A DNA stretch of 35,194 nt from positions 1 to 35,194 of the forward strand of contig CAKUYQ010000028.1 in the NCBI GenBank assembly GCA_934717185.1, given 5' to 3'. This stretch comes from an uncultured Bacteroidales bacterium (GTDB taxonomy: Bacteria; Bacteroidota; Bacteroidia; Bacteroidales; UBA932). Made by a program: the position numbers and the translations under genes. The notes under the pieces were generated by a model. That model had not been told where the DNA came from, did no database searches, and saw only the letters and a program-made list of their open reading frames with translations. Below, piece after piece: positions 24,292 through 32,429 of this stretch; the first letter of the stretch is position 1; each line of letters begins with the position of its first letter.

Positions 24292-26436
24292 TTATTCGTT
24301 CTTGCTTGAGGTCTTATCTGCAGCCATGTTTTCGGCCGTGCTTTCGGCTGTGTCTGCAACTGTGCTCTCAGTTGTTGGTTTGCCGGATTGATTTGCTGCA
24401 GGATACTCTATTCGGGAGTGGTATATCTCCTTAAGGTGCTTCTTGAACACCTCTTTTACGATATTTATCTCCTTTAGCGAGATATCTGCCTCAATCAGCT
24501 GGGATTCGGATATTCTTGCTGCTGTTATCTTGTCTACAAGATTTGATATGCTTTCTGCAGAATAATCCTTTAACGAACGCGATGCCGCTTCAACTGCATC
24601 TGCCATCATTACCACAACCTGCTCTTTTGTTGTTGGGAGTGTGCCGTTGTATGTAAACGGCTCCTTGTTATTGGGGTCACCGCCGTCCAAGCAATATTTG
24701 GAGTAGAAGTATCCTGTTACGCTTCGTCCGTGATGTGAGGTGATGAATGCAGTTATTATCTTGGGTAATTTGAATTTCTTTGCAAGTTCAACACCGTCTG
24801 AAACATGTTTTATTATTAATTGGGCACTCTCCTGTGGTGACAGATTTTTATGATAGTCTATCCCGGGGGCTTGATTCTCTATGAAACATTGTGGGTTAAC
24901 CAACTTTCCCACATCGTGATACATTGCTCCAACCTTCACAAGCCTTGCATTGCCGTGGATTGCATTTACCGCGCGTTCAGACAGATTGGCAACCTGAAGA
25001 CAGTGCTGGAATGTTCCGGGAGCTTTTCTTGCAAGCTCCTGCAGAAGGGTATTGTTGGTATCTGACAGATCTTTGAGTGTAGATACGGATACAAGCCCGA
25101 ATATCTTTTCCAACAAAAATACAAGTGGATATGCTGCTACAATGAACATGGAATTAAGGAACAGGTATACTATGTACACATAGTCATATACAGGTTTTCC
25201 GCTCTCCAATAGTCTGAATGCTATAAAGACAATGAACATGGCTCCAAGCAGAAGCAGTGAGTTAAGGAACTGCAGCCATCCTCTGTACAGGTATACAAAA
25301 GAGAGCAGTGTAACTGCACCTGCAAACAGGTTGAGTATGTACAGTTCAATGCCGTTTTCTGCAATAATCAGAAGCGGAAGCAGCGAAATCATGTATATTG
25401 GCAACACAACCTTTGCAGGGAAAAACGCCATCATGTATAGCGCGAAAACTGCAAACGGAACCATAAAGAGATATTCAGGCCCGGCATCTCTTACAACAAC
25501 TGTAATAATGTACGTTAACAGTATGAGGAATATTATGAAGTTAAAACGTTTTTTTTCTCTAAGAATCTGTATATTAATGGTATAAATAGATGCAAATACC
25601 AGGAACAGGATAGCAAGTATTATTAGGGAGTGTCCTGCAATCAGAGAGATATTGCTGCCGGAATATCCCATGCTCAGTTCATACTCGGCCTTATATGAAT
25701 CCAATACCTGCTCTATATATGCAGTTATGATCTCACCTTCAGAGACAATGAGCTGCCCTGTGTAGACGATCCCCTTGGTAGGGGAGATGTAGTCTGTTGC
25801 GTTCTTGTGTACAAGCTCTGTAGACTGTTGGTCGTAGATAAGGTTGGCTTGTATAAGAGATTCGGGCTTTATCTTTGAAATCCCCGCTATTGTAATGGAA
25901 TCTGTGGCAATCTGCGCAATTTTGGACTGTAACTTCTCCACAGCCTGCCTGATATTGTACACAGATGCTCTTGGTACCTCCTCTGCTCTTTTATCTTTCT
26001 GGACAATTATATAACTGTTCTTGTCATTGCCGGCAAGCTGCTCATCCCTTTTTATTATACCGGCAGTGTAGATCTCGCTCAGTACCCCCTTTAATGTTTC
26101 CAGATCCTTGCCGGATATGAGGCTGTCTCTGTTCAGCCCGTCTGCTGTCTGCATTGCATTCAGCAGAATATCATTGTTATATACGTAGTACGGAACAAAC
26201 AGTTCTGCTGCCTCATTTTTCTCCTTTAGAAGTTCTGCCTGTGATTTAAGTATTGGAAAATCCATAGGTGCCACCAAGGTTTCATACATCCATGGCCTTC
26301 CCTTGTGATATTCATATTTGAATCTTCCCTCACTAGGATATAATAGAACCATAATGACAAGAGCAATGACCATTGTAATATAGATACTCTTGTCTTTTAG
26401 TATATTTTTTGTTTTTTGTATATTTAAACTGTCCAT
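24292..26436 (-). CDS. 7TM-HD phosphohydrolase (PgpH-type c-di-AMP phosphodiesterase)
   Basis: The 714-aa protein has an N-terminal helix, an extracytoplasmic 7TMR-HDED domain (about 45-260), seven membrane segments (about 265-450) and a cytoplasmic HD domain with H507-D508 in MYHDVGKL and SHHGRS later. PgpH-type proteins degrade the second messenger c-di-AMP. I start at 26436 (MDSLNIQKT); a longer frame to 26472 crosses the promoter box at 26441-26448. That box lies so close that the mRNA may have no leader. The C-terminal tail (EYPAANQSGKPTTEST onward) is repetitive and Ala/Thr/Glu-rich. It sits at the head of the reductase cluster with a 17-bp gap, which may be shared transcription rather than shared function. 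Confidence 0.9.
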   Translation of the reverse strand: MDSLNIQKTKNILKDKSIYITMVIALVIMVLLYPSEGRFKYEYHKGRPWMYETLVAPMDFPILKSQAELLKEKNEAAELFVPYYVYNNDILLNAMQTADGLNRDSLISGKDLETLKGVLSEIYTAGIIKRDEQLAGNDKNSYIIVQKDKRAEEVPRASVYNIRQAVEKLQSKIAQIATDSITIAGISKIKPESLIQANLIYDQQSTELVHKNATDYISPTKGIVYTGQLIVSEGEIITAYIEQVLDSYKAEYELSMGYSGSNISLIAGHSLIILAILFLVFASIYTINIQILREKKRFNFIIFLILLTYIITVVVRDAGPEYLFMVPFAVFALYMMAFFPAKVVLPIYMISLLPLLIIAENGIELYILNLFAGAVTLLSFVYLYRGWLQFLNSLLLLGAMFIVFIAFRLLESGKPVYDYVYIVYLFLNSMFIVAAYPLVFLLEKIFGLVSVSTLKDLSDTNNTLLQELARKAPGTFQHCLQVANLSERAVNAIHGNARLVKVGAMYHDVGKLVNPQCFIENQAPGIDYHKNLSPQESAQLIIKHVSDGVELAKKFKLPKIITAFITSHHGRSVTGYFYSKYCLDGGDPNNKEPFTYNGTLPTTKEQVVVMMADAVEAASRSLKDYSAESISNLVDKITAARISESQLIEADISLKEINIVKEVFKKHLKEIYHSRIEYPAANQSGKPTTESTVADTAESTAENMAADKTSSKNE

Positions 26437-26440
26437 TTGG

Positions 26441-26448
26441 CAAAAATA
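26441..26448 (-). promoter_or_regulatory. -7 promoter box for the PgpH-type gene
   Basis: TATTTTTG on the minus strand ends 5 nt before the ATG at 26436. A start site about 7 nt downstream of the box would coincide with the start codon, giving a leaderless mRNA. Confidence 0.5.
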
Positions 26449-26451
26449 GAG

Positions 26452-26459
26452 TATTTTTG
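26452..26459 (+). promoter_or_regulatory. -7 promoter box for the esterase gene
   Basis: TATTTTTG followed by C, 32 nt before the ATG at 26491, only 4 bp from the oppositely oriented box of the PgpH-type gene. Confidence 0.55.
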
Positions 26460-26490
26460 CGAAAGATAACACTATTTTAAACCAATTCTC

Positions 26491-27294
26491 ATGAAGAAGT
26501 ATTTATTTTCTTTATTGCTTGTATGCCTGTTTCCGCTATGTTCCAAAGCACAGGAAAAGCTTATTTATAACTCACCGTCACTTAAGTGCAACGATACTGT
26601 ATGGGTCTTTACTCCTCAGAATGTAGTTGCCAATCCGCCAACATTAATTCTGTTGCACGGTTGGGGTGGTTGTTATAATGACTGGAACAGGTTGGCTCCA
26701 CTTCAGGATATAGCAAACGAGTTTAAGTTTAGAATTATCTGCCCCGACGGCTTTTACAACAGCTGGTATCTTAACGATTCAGACAGCAGCAAGATGCAGT
26801 GGAGAGATTTCTTTCACAATGAATTTATGCCCGATATTACAAGAAGATACAATCTTTGCCGGAGCGAGACATTCATTACCGGATTGAGTATGGGCGGCCA
26901 CGGTGCAATAAATCTGTTTATAGACAATCCGGATCTGTTCAGAGGTGCCGGAAGCATGAGTGGCGTGTTGGATCTTGGTGACACCACCCTAAAGGAGGAT
27001 TGGGTTTACAAAGTTACCGGGAATGACTCTCTAAGGGTAGACAGAGAGAGCGCATTGAACAGAATAGAGTCTGTAAAGGAGAAGATAAAATCTCCTCTTA
27101 TCATTACTTGCGGCTATCACGACTTTTATGTAAAATGTTCAGATAAATTCTCAAATTTTTGCAGGGAGAAGGATATTCCGCACGTGCTTATTCTAAGCCC
27201 GGGCAAACACTCGTGGAAATATTGGAACTACGCTTTAAGACTGCATTTGAGCCATTTTAGAAAGATTGTAGATGAGGATAATTTAGGTTTTTAA
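26491..27294 (+). CDS. Secreted esterase (PF00756-like alpha/beta hydrolase)
   Basis: The 267-aa protein has a signal peptide (cleavage near SKAQ, residue 21) and an esterase-D/feruloyl-esterase-like fold. The oxyanion loop is HGWGG (56-60), the nucleophile Ser133 in GLSMGGHG, the acid perhaps Asp211 in CGYHDFY and the base His240 in GKHSW. Such enzymes remove acyl groups from polysaccharides, or act on other esters, in the periplasm or at the surface. A flippase gene follows 44 bp later on the same strand, so a link to surface polysaccharide is possible but not shown. No lipobox is seen. Confidence 0.88.
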   Translation: MKKYLFSLLLVCLFPLCSKAQEKLIYNSPSLKCNDTVWVFTPQNVVANPPTLILLHGWGGCYNDWNRLAPLQDIANEFKFRIICPDGFYNSWYLNDSDSSKMQWRDFFHNEFMPDITRRYNLCRSETFITGLSMGGHGAINLFIDNPDLFRGAGSMSGVLDLGDTTLKEDWVYKVTGNDSLRVDRESALNRIESVKEKIKSPLIITCGYHDFYVKCSDKFSNFCREKDIPHVLILSPGKHSWKYWNYALRLHLSHFRKIVDEDNLGF

Positions 27295-27338
27295 TTCATC
27301 CTCTTCCCGACAAATAATAGCAAAGTGACTGAATTTTA

Positions 27339-28802
27339 ATGGGAACCTCTGTTAAAAAGAACTATATACTTAATCTTATTAATACGATAAGCGGGCTTTT
27401 GTTCCCGCTTATCACTTTCCCGTATGCATCGAGGGTATTGTTGGCAGAGGGTATTGGTAAGGTACAGTTCTTTGACAGCATTATAGGTTATATACTTTTA
27501 ATCAGCTCGCTTGGCATTCCTCTTTATGCCATAAGAGAGGTAGCCAAGGTGAGAAACGACTACAGGGAGAAGAGCAAGGTAACCGCAGAGATTCTGCTGC
27601 TTCACTGTATTCTAACTTTCTTTGCCTATCTACTTGTATTTGTAATAGCTTTTACTGTTGACAAGATTCATGCGGATATGCCGCTTTTCTTCCTTTTAAG
27701 CGGTTCTCTGTTGTTTACCGCGCTTGGTGTGTTCTGGTTCTATCAGGCAACAGAAGATTTTATGTATATAACCATTCGTGCCGTTTCCATAAAGATAATT
27801 GCTGCAATCGCGCTGTTCACACTTGTAAAAGATAGAGATGATGTCTTATGGTATGCTGCAATAAACACCTGCGCGAGTGTTGGTAACAACATATTTAATT
27901 TTATCCGTCTGAGGCGTAAAATCAATGTAAAGTTGTTCTCTTTTGGAGAGTTAGATATAATAAGGCATCTTAAACCGGCTCTAAAGATATTTACCCTTAA
28001 TATGATTGTGAGTGTCTCTTTGCAATTGGATACGGTAATGCTTGGCTTTATGAAATCAGATGCAGCGGTAGGTTATTATACGGCGGCATCCAAACTTACT
28101 CGTATGTCTCTTGCCGTACTCACCTCTCTTGGTGGTGTATTGCTGCCCCGTTTTTCAAACTACATAAGTACCGGTCACTTGGATGAGTTTAATGAATTGG
28201 CCGCGAAGTCTTTCAGTTATCTTATCTGTATTGCATTGCCAATGGTTGCGGGACTTACACTGCTTGCCGGGCCTATCATATCTGTGTTCAGTGGCTCCGG
28301 CTATGCCCCTTCTGTGCCAACCTTACAGGCAATTGCGCCAATTATTCTGTTTGTTGGAATAAGTGGCTTTTTAAGTATGCAGATTCTTTATCCTATGGGT
28401 AAGGAGAATCTTGTTATTATTGTTGCAAGTTGCACTACTGCTGTGAATGTAATATGTAATCTGCTCCTGATTCCCAAATATGCTCAGGTTGGAGCGGCTA
28501 TTGCATCATCTGTCTCTGAATTGAGCGGTATGGTTGTGGTTATATTTATTGCCGGGAGGTATCTTAAGTTTTCTCTTTTTAGCGCAAGGCAACTTAATTA
28601 TATATTTGGCACTGCAATTATGGCTGTTGTTGTGTATTTTATTGGCAGCATGGATTGCTCCAATCTTGTAAAGATCTGCGTTTCTGTTCCTTGTGGTGCT
28701 ATTGTTTATGGTTTGTATCTGCTTGCTACAAGGGATTATTATGCGGTTTCTGTTATAAGGCTGATTTTTAAAAGAATAAAAAAAGATGACCAATTTGTTT
28801 GA
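27339..28802 (+). CDS. Oligosaccharide flippase (Wzx/RfbX-like, MOP superfamily)
   Basis: The 487-aa protein has about 14 membrane segments and starts with KKNYILNLINTISGLLFPLI, typical of the polysaccharide_synt/MVF-like flippases that move lipid-linked glycans across the inner membrane. SLQLDTVMLGFMKSDAAVGYY in the middle is also typical. It is not embedded in a glycan gene cluster here; only an esterase precedes it. Its last codons (KKDDQFV) and stop lie inside the terminator hairpin that follows. The glycan substrate is unknown. Confidence 0.9.
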   Translation: MGTSVKKNYILNLINTISGLLFPLITFPYASRVLLAEGIGKVQFFDSIIGYILLISSLGIPLYAIREVAKVRNDYREKSKVTAEILLLHCILTFFAYLLVFVIAFTVDKIHADMPLFFLLSGSLLFTALGVFWFYQATEDFMYITIRAVSIKIIAAIALFTLVKDRDDVLWYAAINTCASVGNNIFNFIRLRRKINVKLFSFGELDIIRHLKPALKIFTLNMIVSVSLQLDTVMLGFMKSDAAVGYYTAASKLTRMSLAVLTSLGGVLLPRFSNYISTGHLDEFNELAAKSFSYLICIALPMVAGLTLLAGPIISVFSGSGYAPSVPTLQAIAPIILFVGISGFLSMQILYPMGKENLVIIVASCTTAVNVICNLLLIPKYAQVGAAIASSVSELSGMVVVIFIAGRYLKFSLFSARQLNYIFGTAIMAVVVYFIGSMDCSNLVKICVSVPCGAIVYGLYLLATRDYYAVSVIRLIFKRIKKDDQFV

Positions 28803-28813
28803 TCATCTTTTTT
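28780..28813 (+). terminator. Intrinsic terminator overlapping the flippase stop codon
   Basis: AAAAAGATGA (28780-28789) pairs with TCATCTTTTT (28803-28812) around a 13-nt loop and ends in a T-run. The TGA stop at 28800-28802 is in the loop. Confidence 0.8.
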
Positions 28814-28817
28814 TGTA

Positions 28818-28893
28818 GCTTTAGCGTTTGCTTTGGCTTTAGCTAATTACTTTCTATACTTTCTATACTCTACAAATAGCCAACGCCAATGTC
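28818..28893. repeat. Dispersed composite repeat, copy F (inverted pair)
   Basis: Hexamers in reverse orientation (AGCTTTAGCGTTTGCTTTGG and on, 28818-28844) are followed by TTTCTATACTTTCTATACTC and forward hexamers (GCCAACGCCAATG, 28875-28887). The two arms could pair. Confidence 0.75.
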
Positions 28894-28899
28894 ATATAA

Positions 28900-29092
28900 G
28901 TTTATTGTTTATTGTTAAAAGTTAAGAGTTAGTTAATTAGTTGATAGATTTAAAGATATTAGTTTTTCTCTTTATTCTATAAACCATAAACTCTCAACTA
29001 TAAACTTTTATAATGCTGCCTATACACTATAAACTATACACTTTCAACTAAATTAAGGCCAAAGCCAATGCTAACGCCAACGCCAACGCCTT
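28900..29092. repeat. Dispersed composite repeat, copy F2
   Basis: AGTTAAGAGTTAG-type repeats are followed by a block (28984-29092) close to 6178-6282: ACTTTTATAATGCTGCCTAT, ACACTATAAACTATACAC, AATTAAGGCC and about seven hexamers. It fills the gap between the flippase and the convergent TapB-like gene. Confidence 0.8.
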
Positions 29093-29097
29093 TTTAC

Positions 29098-29772
29098 TTA
29101 TTCTATAGAGACAAGCTCATTGGTCACAGTCGCCCCGGCAACCTCAGTCACCTGCTTAACCAAACCAACCCCCTCTGCATAGTATTCGGTAGATTTTGTA
29201 ACTTGATCCATTCCCATTATGTTTACAATGGTTTCACCTGTGATTACAAAACACTCAAACTCTCCTGCAGGCACAGAGACCTTCTCTTTGCCCTCTTTAA
29301 CCTTTCTGTTGCAGTTAGAGAGGTTCATCTCATACTCCTGTCCCTGAATAGGGGCTTTTATCTTAAGAGCAAGATCTGGGAATGTCATTCCAAAGGATAT
29401 TTTGTCGGGAAACAACATATCATCTGCATCTTCCTCTATCTTAAGGCCGGGCATCTGCGCCTCCATGGTTCTCTGCATAATATCTGCAAAGTTTATTGCA
29501 TAACCGTTTTCTACTCTTGTGTATACAACATCCATGGATTGGGCGGGATTCTCGTCATCTATGTTCATGTATACATCTGTTGCAACAACTAAATCTCCAT
29601 CTTCGTCAATCTCTGAGCTTTGGACAGAATATACTGTCTGTGTGCCCATAACGCTTTTGGTAGTGATTTGATAATTAAGTGTTTTTCCCTCTTGTGGAAA
29701 GAAAATGTTGCTTTGGGCCGACATTGACAGTGTCATCATCAGCGCCATAATCATTAGCGCAATTTTTTTCAT
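29098..29772 (-). CDS. Secreted TapB/DUF3108-like protein
   Basis: The 224-aa protein has a signal peptide (MKKIALMIMALMMTLSMSAQ) followed by a beta-rich domain. Residues around FPQEGKTLNYQITTKS, VPAGEFECFVITGE and STEYYAEGVGLVKQV fit the TapB/DUF3108-like periplasmic family common in Bacteroidales, whose function is unknown. I start at 29772 because the upstream alternative at 29805 lies within the promoter box at 29803-29810. It follows a flavodoxin-like lipoprotein gene on the same strand but has its own promoter. The family call is moderate. Confidence 0.75.
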   Translation of the reverse strand: MKKIALMIMALMMTLSMSAQSNIFFPQEGKTLNYQITTKSVMGTQTVYSVQSSEIDEDGDLVVATDVYMNIDDENPAQSMDVVYTRVENGYAINFADIMQRTMEAQMPGLKIEEDADDMLFPDKISFGMTFPDLALKIKAPIQGQEYEMNLSNCNRKVKEGKEKVSVPAGEFECFVITGETIVNIMGMDQVTKSTEYYAEGVGLVKQVTEVAGATVTNELVSIE

Positions 29773-29802
29773 TAAAAATAGATTTAAGGATATTTGTTGC
29801 TG

Positions 29803-29810
29803 CAAAGATA
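29803..29810 (-). promoter_or_regulatory. -7 promoter box for the TapB-like gene
   Basis: TATCTTTG followed by GC on the minus strand, 30 nt before the ATG at 29772. Its -33 region lies in the 3' end of the flavodoxin-like gene. Confidence 0.6.
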
Positions 29811-29816
29811 ATAGAT

Positions 29817-30389
29817 TTATTTCAACTCCTTAATCCATTCGTCTACCATGCTCTGTGTGGCGTGGTTGAGCATTTTGCCATCCTGCCATTTTACGTTAGG
29901 GTAATCTGTCCTTAACATCTTTACAGAGTTTGATATTCCGCTTCCTCCCGATGTGCTGAATGGAATAACTGTTTTGCCATTAATGTTATAGCTCTCTACA
30001 AATGTGTTAATGATTCTTGGAGCCATGTTCCACCAGTTGGGAAATCCAAGGTAAATTACATTGTAGTCGTTGAGATTCTCCTTTGATTTTACAATTGCGG
30101 GGCGTGATTTGGGATTGTCGTTCTCTCTGCAGCAGCGAGATGTCTTTACTGTCCAGTCCAAATCTGCAGCGCTGTACTTTTCTACAGGTGTAATCTCGTA
30201 CAATTCGGCTTTTTCTGCGGTGGCAATCATTTTTGCCACTTTCTCTGTTGTTCCGGTTGCAGAAAAATAGACAACCAATTTTTTGCTTTCCATATTCTTC
30301 TCATTTTTTACAGCCTTGTTCTGCGCATTGCCGCAACCTCCGGCAAATATCATAGACAGGGCAAACATCATAATAAACAATCTTTTCAT
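29817..30389 (-). CDS. Flavodoxin-like lipoprotein
   Basis: The 190-aa protein has a lipoprotein signal (IFAGGC, Cys19) followed by a flavodoxin fold (Flavodoxin_4-like). The FMN phosphate loop is SATGTT (43-48), the second flavin loop follows FPNWW (about 117-121), and STSGGSGISNS (about 145-155) is the third. Flavodoxins carry one or two electrons; a membrane-anchored, exported version would act in the periplasm, perhaps supplying electrons to repair or reductase systems. Partners are not apparent nearby. A TACTTTTG box on the minus strand (30426-30433) lies 37 nt upstream. Confidence 0.85.
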   Translation of the reverse strand: MKRLFIMMFALSMIFAGGCGNAQNKAVKNEKNMESKKLVVYFSATGTTEKVAKMIATAEKAELYEITPVEKYSAADLDWTVKTSRCCRENDNPKSRPAIVKSKENLNDYNVIYLGFPNWWNMAPRIINTFVESYNINGKTVIPFSTSGGSGISNSVKMLRTDYPNVKWQDGKMLNHATQSMVDEWIKELK

Positions 30390-30425
30390 GTAAAGTTTGT
30401 TGTTAATTTGTTATTAATCCAAGTG

Positions 30426-30433
30426 CAAAAGTA
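30426..30433 (-). promoter_or_regulatory. -7 promoter box for the flavodoxin-like gene
   Basis: TACTTTTG followed by CA on the minus strand, 37 nt before the ATG at 30389. No -33 box is clear. Confidence 0.45.
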
Positions 30434-30499
30434 TTTATTTTCTATGCTGTTGTTGTTACCCATTTTACAGATTTTTTTATAAAAATTACATTAAAACTA

Positions 30500-30530
30500 T
30501 TTGAGCCTTAGCATTTATTTATTAAATTTG
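30500..30530 (+). promoter_or_regulatory. Promoter for the DUF4190 gene
   Basis: TTTG at 30500-30503, a 19-nt spacer, then TAAATTTG at 30523-30530: a textbook Bacteroidota promoter, 40 nt before the ATG at 30570. Confidence 0.75.
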
Positions 30531-30569
30531 TTCTGTCAAAACATTAATTAACTTATTAATCTAATCATT

Positions 30570-30824
30570 ATGGAAAACAATGCAATGCCTCAGAAAAACG
30601 GCATGGGAACCGCAGGTTTCGTTTTAGCACTTCTTGGTCTCATTTTTTGCTGGGTACCTGTTTTAGACTGGATTTTGTGGATTTTAGGTCTCATCTTCTC
30701 AATAATAGGAGTATGTAGAAAACCTAAAGGTCTGGCAATAGCAGGTCTCATAATAAGTTGCTTATACATAATTCTGGTTACAGTTGTCATAGGGGCAATT
30801 TTTGGTGCGGCAGCGTTTATGTAA
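30570..30824 (+). CDS. DUF4190 small membrane protein
   Basis: The 84-aa protein has two hydrophobic segments (GFVLALLGLIFCWVPVL and LAIAGLIISCLYIILVTVVI), separated by a loop with CRKPKG. This is the DUF4190 layout: short, Gly-rich integral membrane proteins of unknown role. It has a strong promoter and its own terminator, so it is a real single-gene unit despite its size. Confidence 0.82.
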   Translation: MENNAMPQKNGMGTAGFVLALLGLIFCWVPVLDWILWILGLIFSIIGVCRKPKGLAIAGLIISCLYIILVTVVIGAIFGAAAFM

Positions 30825-30851
30825 TGGATATTGTTGATTTTATCCTATAAG

Positions 30852-30886
30852 AGAGGGGCAGCCAATGTTTTTGGTCGCCCCCTTTT
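30852..30886 (+). terminator. Terminator between the DUF4190 gene and mscL
   Basis: AGGGGC (30854-30859) and GCCAA (30861-30865) pair with TTGG and GCCCCCT (30871-30882), ending in TTTTATT. Confidence 0.75.
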
Positions 30887-30943
30887 ATTATTGCCGCTCC
30901 ATTCTTTTTATGGAAGTTTGGCCAAAGACCGTATTGGTAACTT

Positions 30944-31378
30944 CTATTTATCTTTCTTTAGCAGGTCTCTGATCTCGGAAAGCAGTTGAACCTCTTCAGA
31001 CGGTTTAGGTGGCTCCGGTGCAGGAGCAGCCTCCTCTTTCTTTTTGCTTATTTTGTTCATTGTCCTTATTACACAGAATATGGCGAATGCCACTATTACA
31101 AAGTCAAAAATATTCTGGATAAGAACACCGTAATGCATTACAACCTCGGGCTTTATCACCTCTCCGGCAGCATCCACAACCTCTTTTCTTATAACCCATT
31201 GTAGCGCAGAAAAATCTATGCTTCCGGTTACAAGTCCAAGTACCGGCATAAGAATGTCGCCAACAAGCGAAGATACTATTTTGCCGAATGCGGCACCTAT
31301 AATGATACCCACGGCCATATCCACCACGTTGCCACGCATGGCAAACTCTTTGAACTCTGTAAGAAATTTACTTTTCAT
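30944..31378 (-). CDS. mscL: Large-conductance mechanosensitive channel MscL
   Basis: The 144-aa protein is a clear MscL: the amphipathic N-terminus (FLTEFKEFAMRGN), TM1 with VVDMAVGIIIGAAFGKIVSSLVGD forming the pore, a periplasmic loop, TM2 (IFDFVIVAFAIFCVIRTM) and a charged C-terminal helix. It opens under membrane tension to release solutes on osmotic down-shock. The Pro-rich linker PAPEPPKPSEE before the last helix is normal for the family. The gene is alone, upstream of a large repeat-rich gap. Confidence 0.96.
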   Translation of the reverse strand: MKSKFLTEFKEFAMRGNVVDMAVGIIIGAAFGKIVSSLVGDILMPVLGLVTGSIDFSALQWVIRKEVVDAAGEVIKPEVVMHYGVLIQNIFDFVIVAFAIFCVIRTMNKISKKKEEAAPAPEPPKPSEEVQLLSEIRDLLKKDK

Positions 31379-31440
31379 AATTAATTTATAATTATATTAA
31401 TAATTCACTTTCGCGCAACTTTTCCTTGCCATATAATCAA

Positions 31441-31510
31441 CTTTAGCTTTAGCTTTGGCCTTGGCTTTAGCCAAATTTATTTTAAAAGCCGAAGCTGGCG
31501 CCAACGCCAA
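31441..31510. repeat. Dispersed hexamer repeat, copy G (inverted pair)
   Basis: About five reverse-orientation units (CTTTAGCTTTAGCTTTGGCC and on, 31441-31471) face forward units (GCCGAAGCTGGCGCCAACGCC, 31488-31508, slightly diverged). Confidence 0.7.
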
Positions 31511-31629
31511 ACAGGCTTACAGAAAAGGTTAAACTTCTTTTGATGCTTCTTTTAATCAAATGCGCTTGAACAGCACTTTTTTATCTGACTCAAGCTAACA
31601 GCATAAGCAGATGCAAAGATAAAAAATAT

Positions 31630-31637
31630 TATCTTTG
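31630..31637 (+). promoter_or_regulatory. Orphan -7 promoter box
   Basis: TATCTTTG followed by TG, without a full gene downstream; it lies 59 nt before the short dehydrogenase-like ORF at 31696. Confidence 0.4.
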
Positions 31638-31695
31638 TGGGGCTTGAAAATGATTTGTCGGGAAGGAAAGTAATAATGCTTATTATGCTTTAATT

Positions 31696-31770
31696 ATGAA
31701 TGTAGTAGTTGTAGGTACAGGGTATATTGAGGTGACTACCTGTTTAGAAGTTTTAGGACAACCTCAATGA
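31696..31770 (+). pseudogene. Possible 5' remnant of a UDP-glucose/GDP-mannose dehydrogenase gene
   Basis: The 24-codon frame starts MNVVVVGTGYIEVTTCLEVL, which resembles the N-terminus of Ugd-family dehydrogenases (M-N-I-x-V-V-G-T-G-Y-V-G-L-V-T), including the first Rossmann glycines. The third glycine is replaced by Glu, and the frame stops after 24 codons. The last 35 bp overlap the 3' end of the LysE gene on the other strand. A promoter box lies 59 nt upstream. It may be the stump of a gene removed by deletion, or chance similarity. Confidence 0.35.
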
Positions 31771-32383
31771 TGCCGTCGAACATGGCAATTACTCCAAGAA
31801 CACCCATTATAGCTCCTGATACGCGGTTAATCATTACCAACTGACGTATCCGGAATTTTTTTCTAAAGACATTTATTCCGGTACTCAGTGTAAACCACCA
31901 TGTTACTGTTCCCAAGAACACTCCCAACAGAATAATCGCTACAGACGGACGCACTTCACTGTCGTTTATGTTTATTCCTACAGCTGCCAGCAATCCTAGA
32001 ATAAGGAATATTGCGCCTGGATTGGTTACAGTCATTAGGAATGCCTCTATAAAATCCTGCACATGTTTCTTGTTGGTGTTCTTTTGTCTAATCTGTTTTA
32101 TGGGGTTGGTAAAGAAGATTCTAATTCCAATGTAGATGATAATCGCTCCGCCAATAATCATTACTATGTCTCTGTTCTTGTCTATAAGATTCTCAATAAA
32201 GGCAAGACCTAAAAGAGATATTGCTGCATATAGTGTGTCTGAGAATGAGGCTCCAAGACCTGTTATAAACCCAGAATTTCTCCCTTTGCTCAAGGTCTTT
32301 TGAACGCACAATACGCCTAACGGACCCAACGGAATTGATGCGCCTAACCCAACAATAAAACCTTTAAGTAAAGTAACTAACAT
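31736..32383 (-). CDS. LysE/RhtB family amino-acid exporter
   Basis: The 215-aa protein has six hydrophobic segments and the LysE-type start GFIVGLGASIPLGPLGVLC, with the family's conserved G-x-x-x-x-P-G-P region. A basic loop (NPIKQIRQKNTNKK, about 92-105) and VTNPGAIFLILGLLA follow. Members export amino acids or related small molecules. It is divergent from lnt, with promoter boxes facing each other in the gap. The substrate is unknown. Confidence 0.88.
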   Translation of the reverse strand: MLVTLLKGFIVGLGASIPLGPLGVLCVQKTLSKGRNSGFITGLGASFSDTLYAAISLLGLAFIENLIDKNRDIVMIIGGAIIIYIGIRIFFTNPIKQIRQKNTNKKHVQDFIEAFLMTVTNPGAIFLILGLLAAVGININDSEVRPSVAIILLGVFLGTVTWWFTLSTGINVFRKKFRIRQLVMINRVSGAIMGVLGVIAMFDGIIEVVLKLLNR

Positions 32384-32405
32384 TCCAAACCTATAAAATT
32401 AGTAG

Positions 32406-32413
32406 TATCTTTG
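32406..32413 (+). promoter_or_regulatory. lnt: -7 promoter box for lnt
   Basis: TATCTTTG followed by TG, 53 nt before the lnt ATG at 32466. Confidence 0.55.
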
Positions 32414-32429
32414 TGAGACAAATTGGCTG

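Larger units (their letters stand above)
31379..31735. other. Repeat-rich intergenic region upstream of mscL
   Basis: This 357-bp gap holds composite repeat copy G (31441-31510), a lone TATCTTTG box (31630-31637), a TTGTCGGGAA word (31655-31664) and the start of a short ORF resembling UDP-glucose dehydrogenase (31696-31770). The stretch 31511-31620 shows nothing I can name. Confidence 0.6.

Noticed and set aside
29068..29592. 174-aa plus-strand ORF
   Set aside because: It is antisense to the TapB-like gene, starts in a repeat and has no recognisable content.
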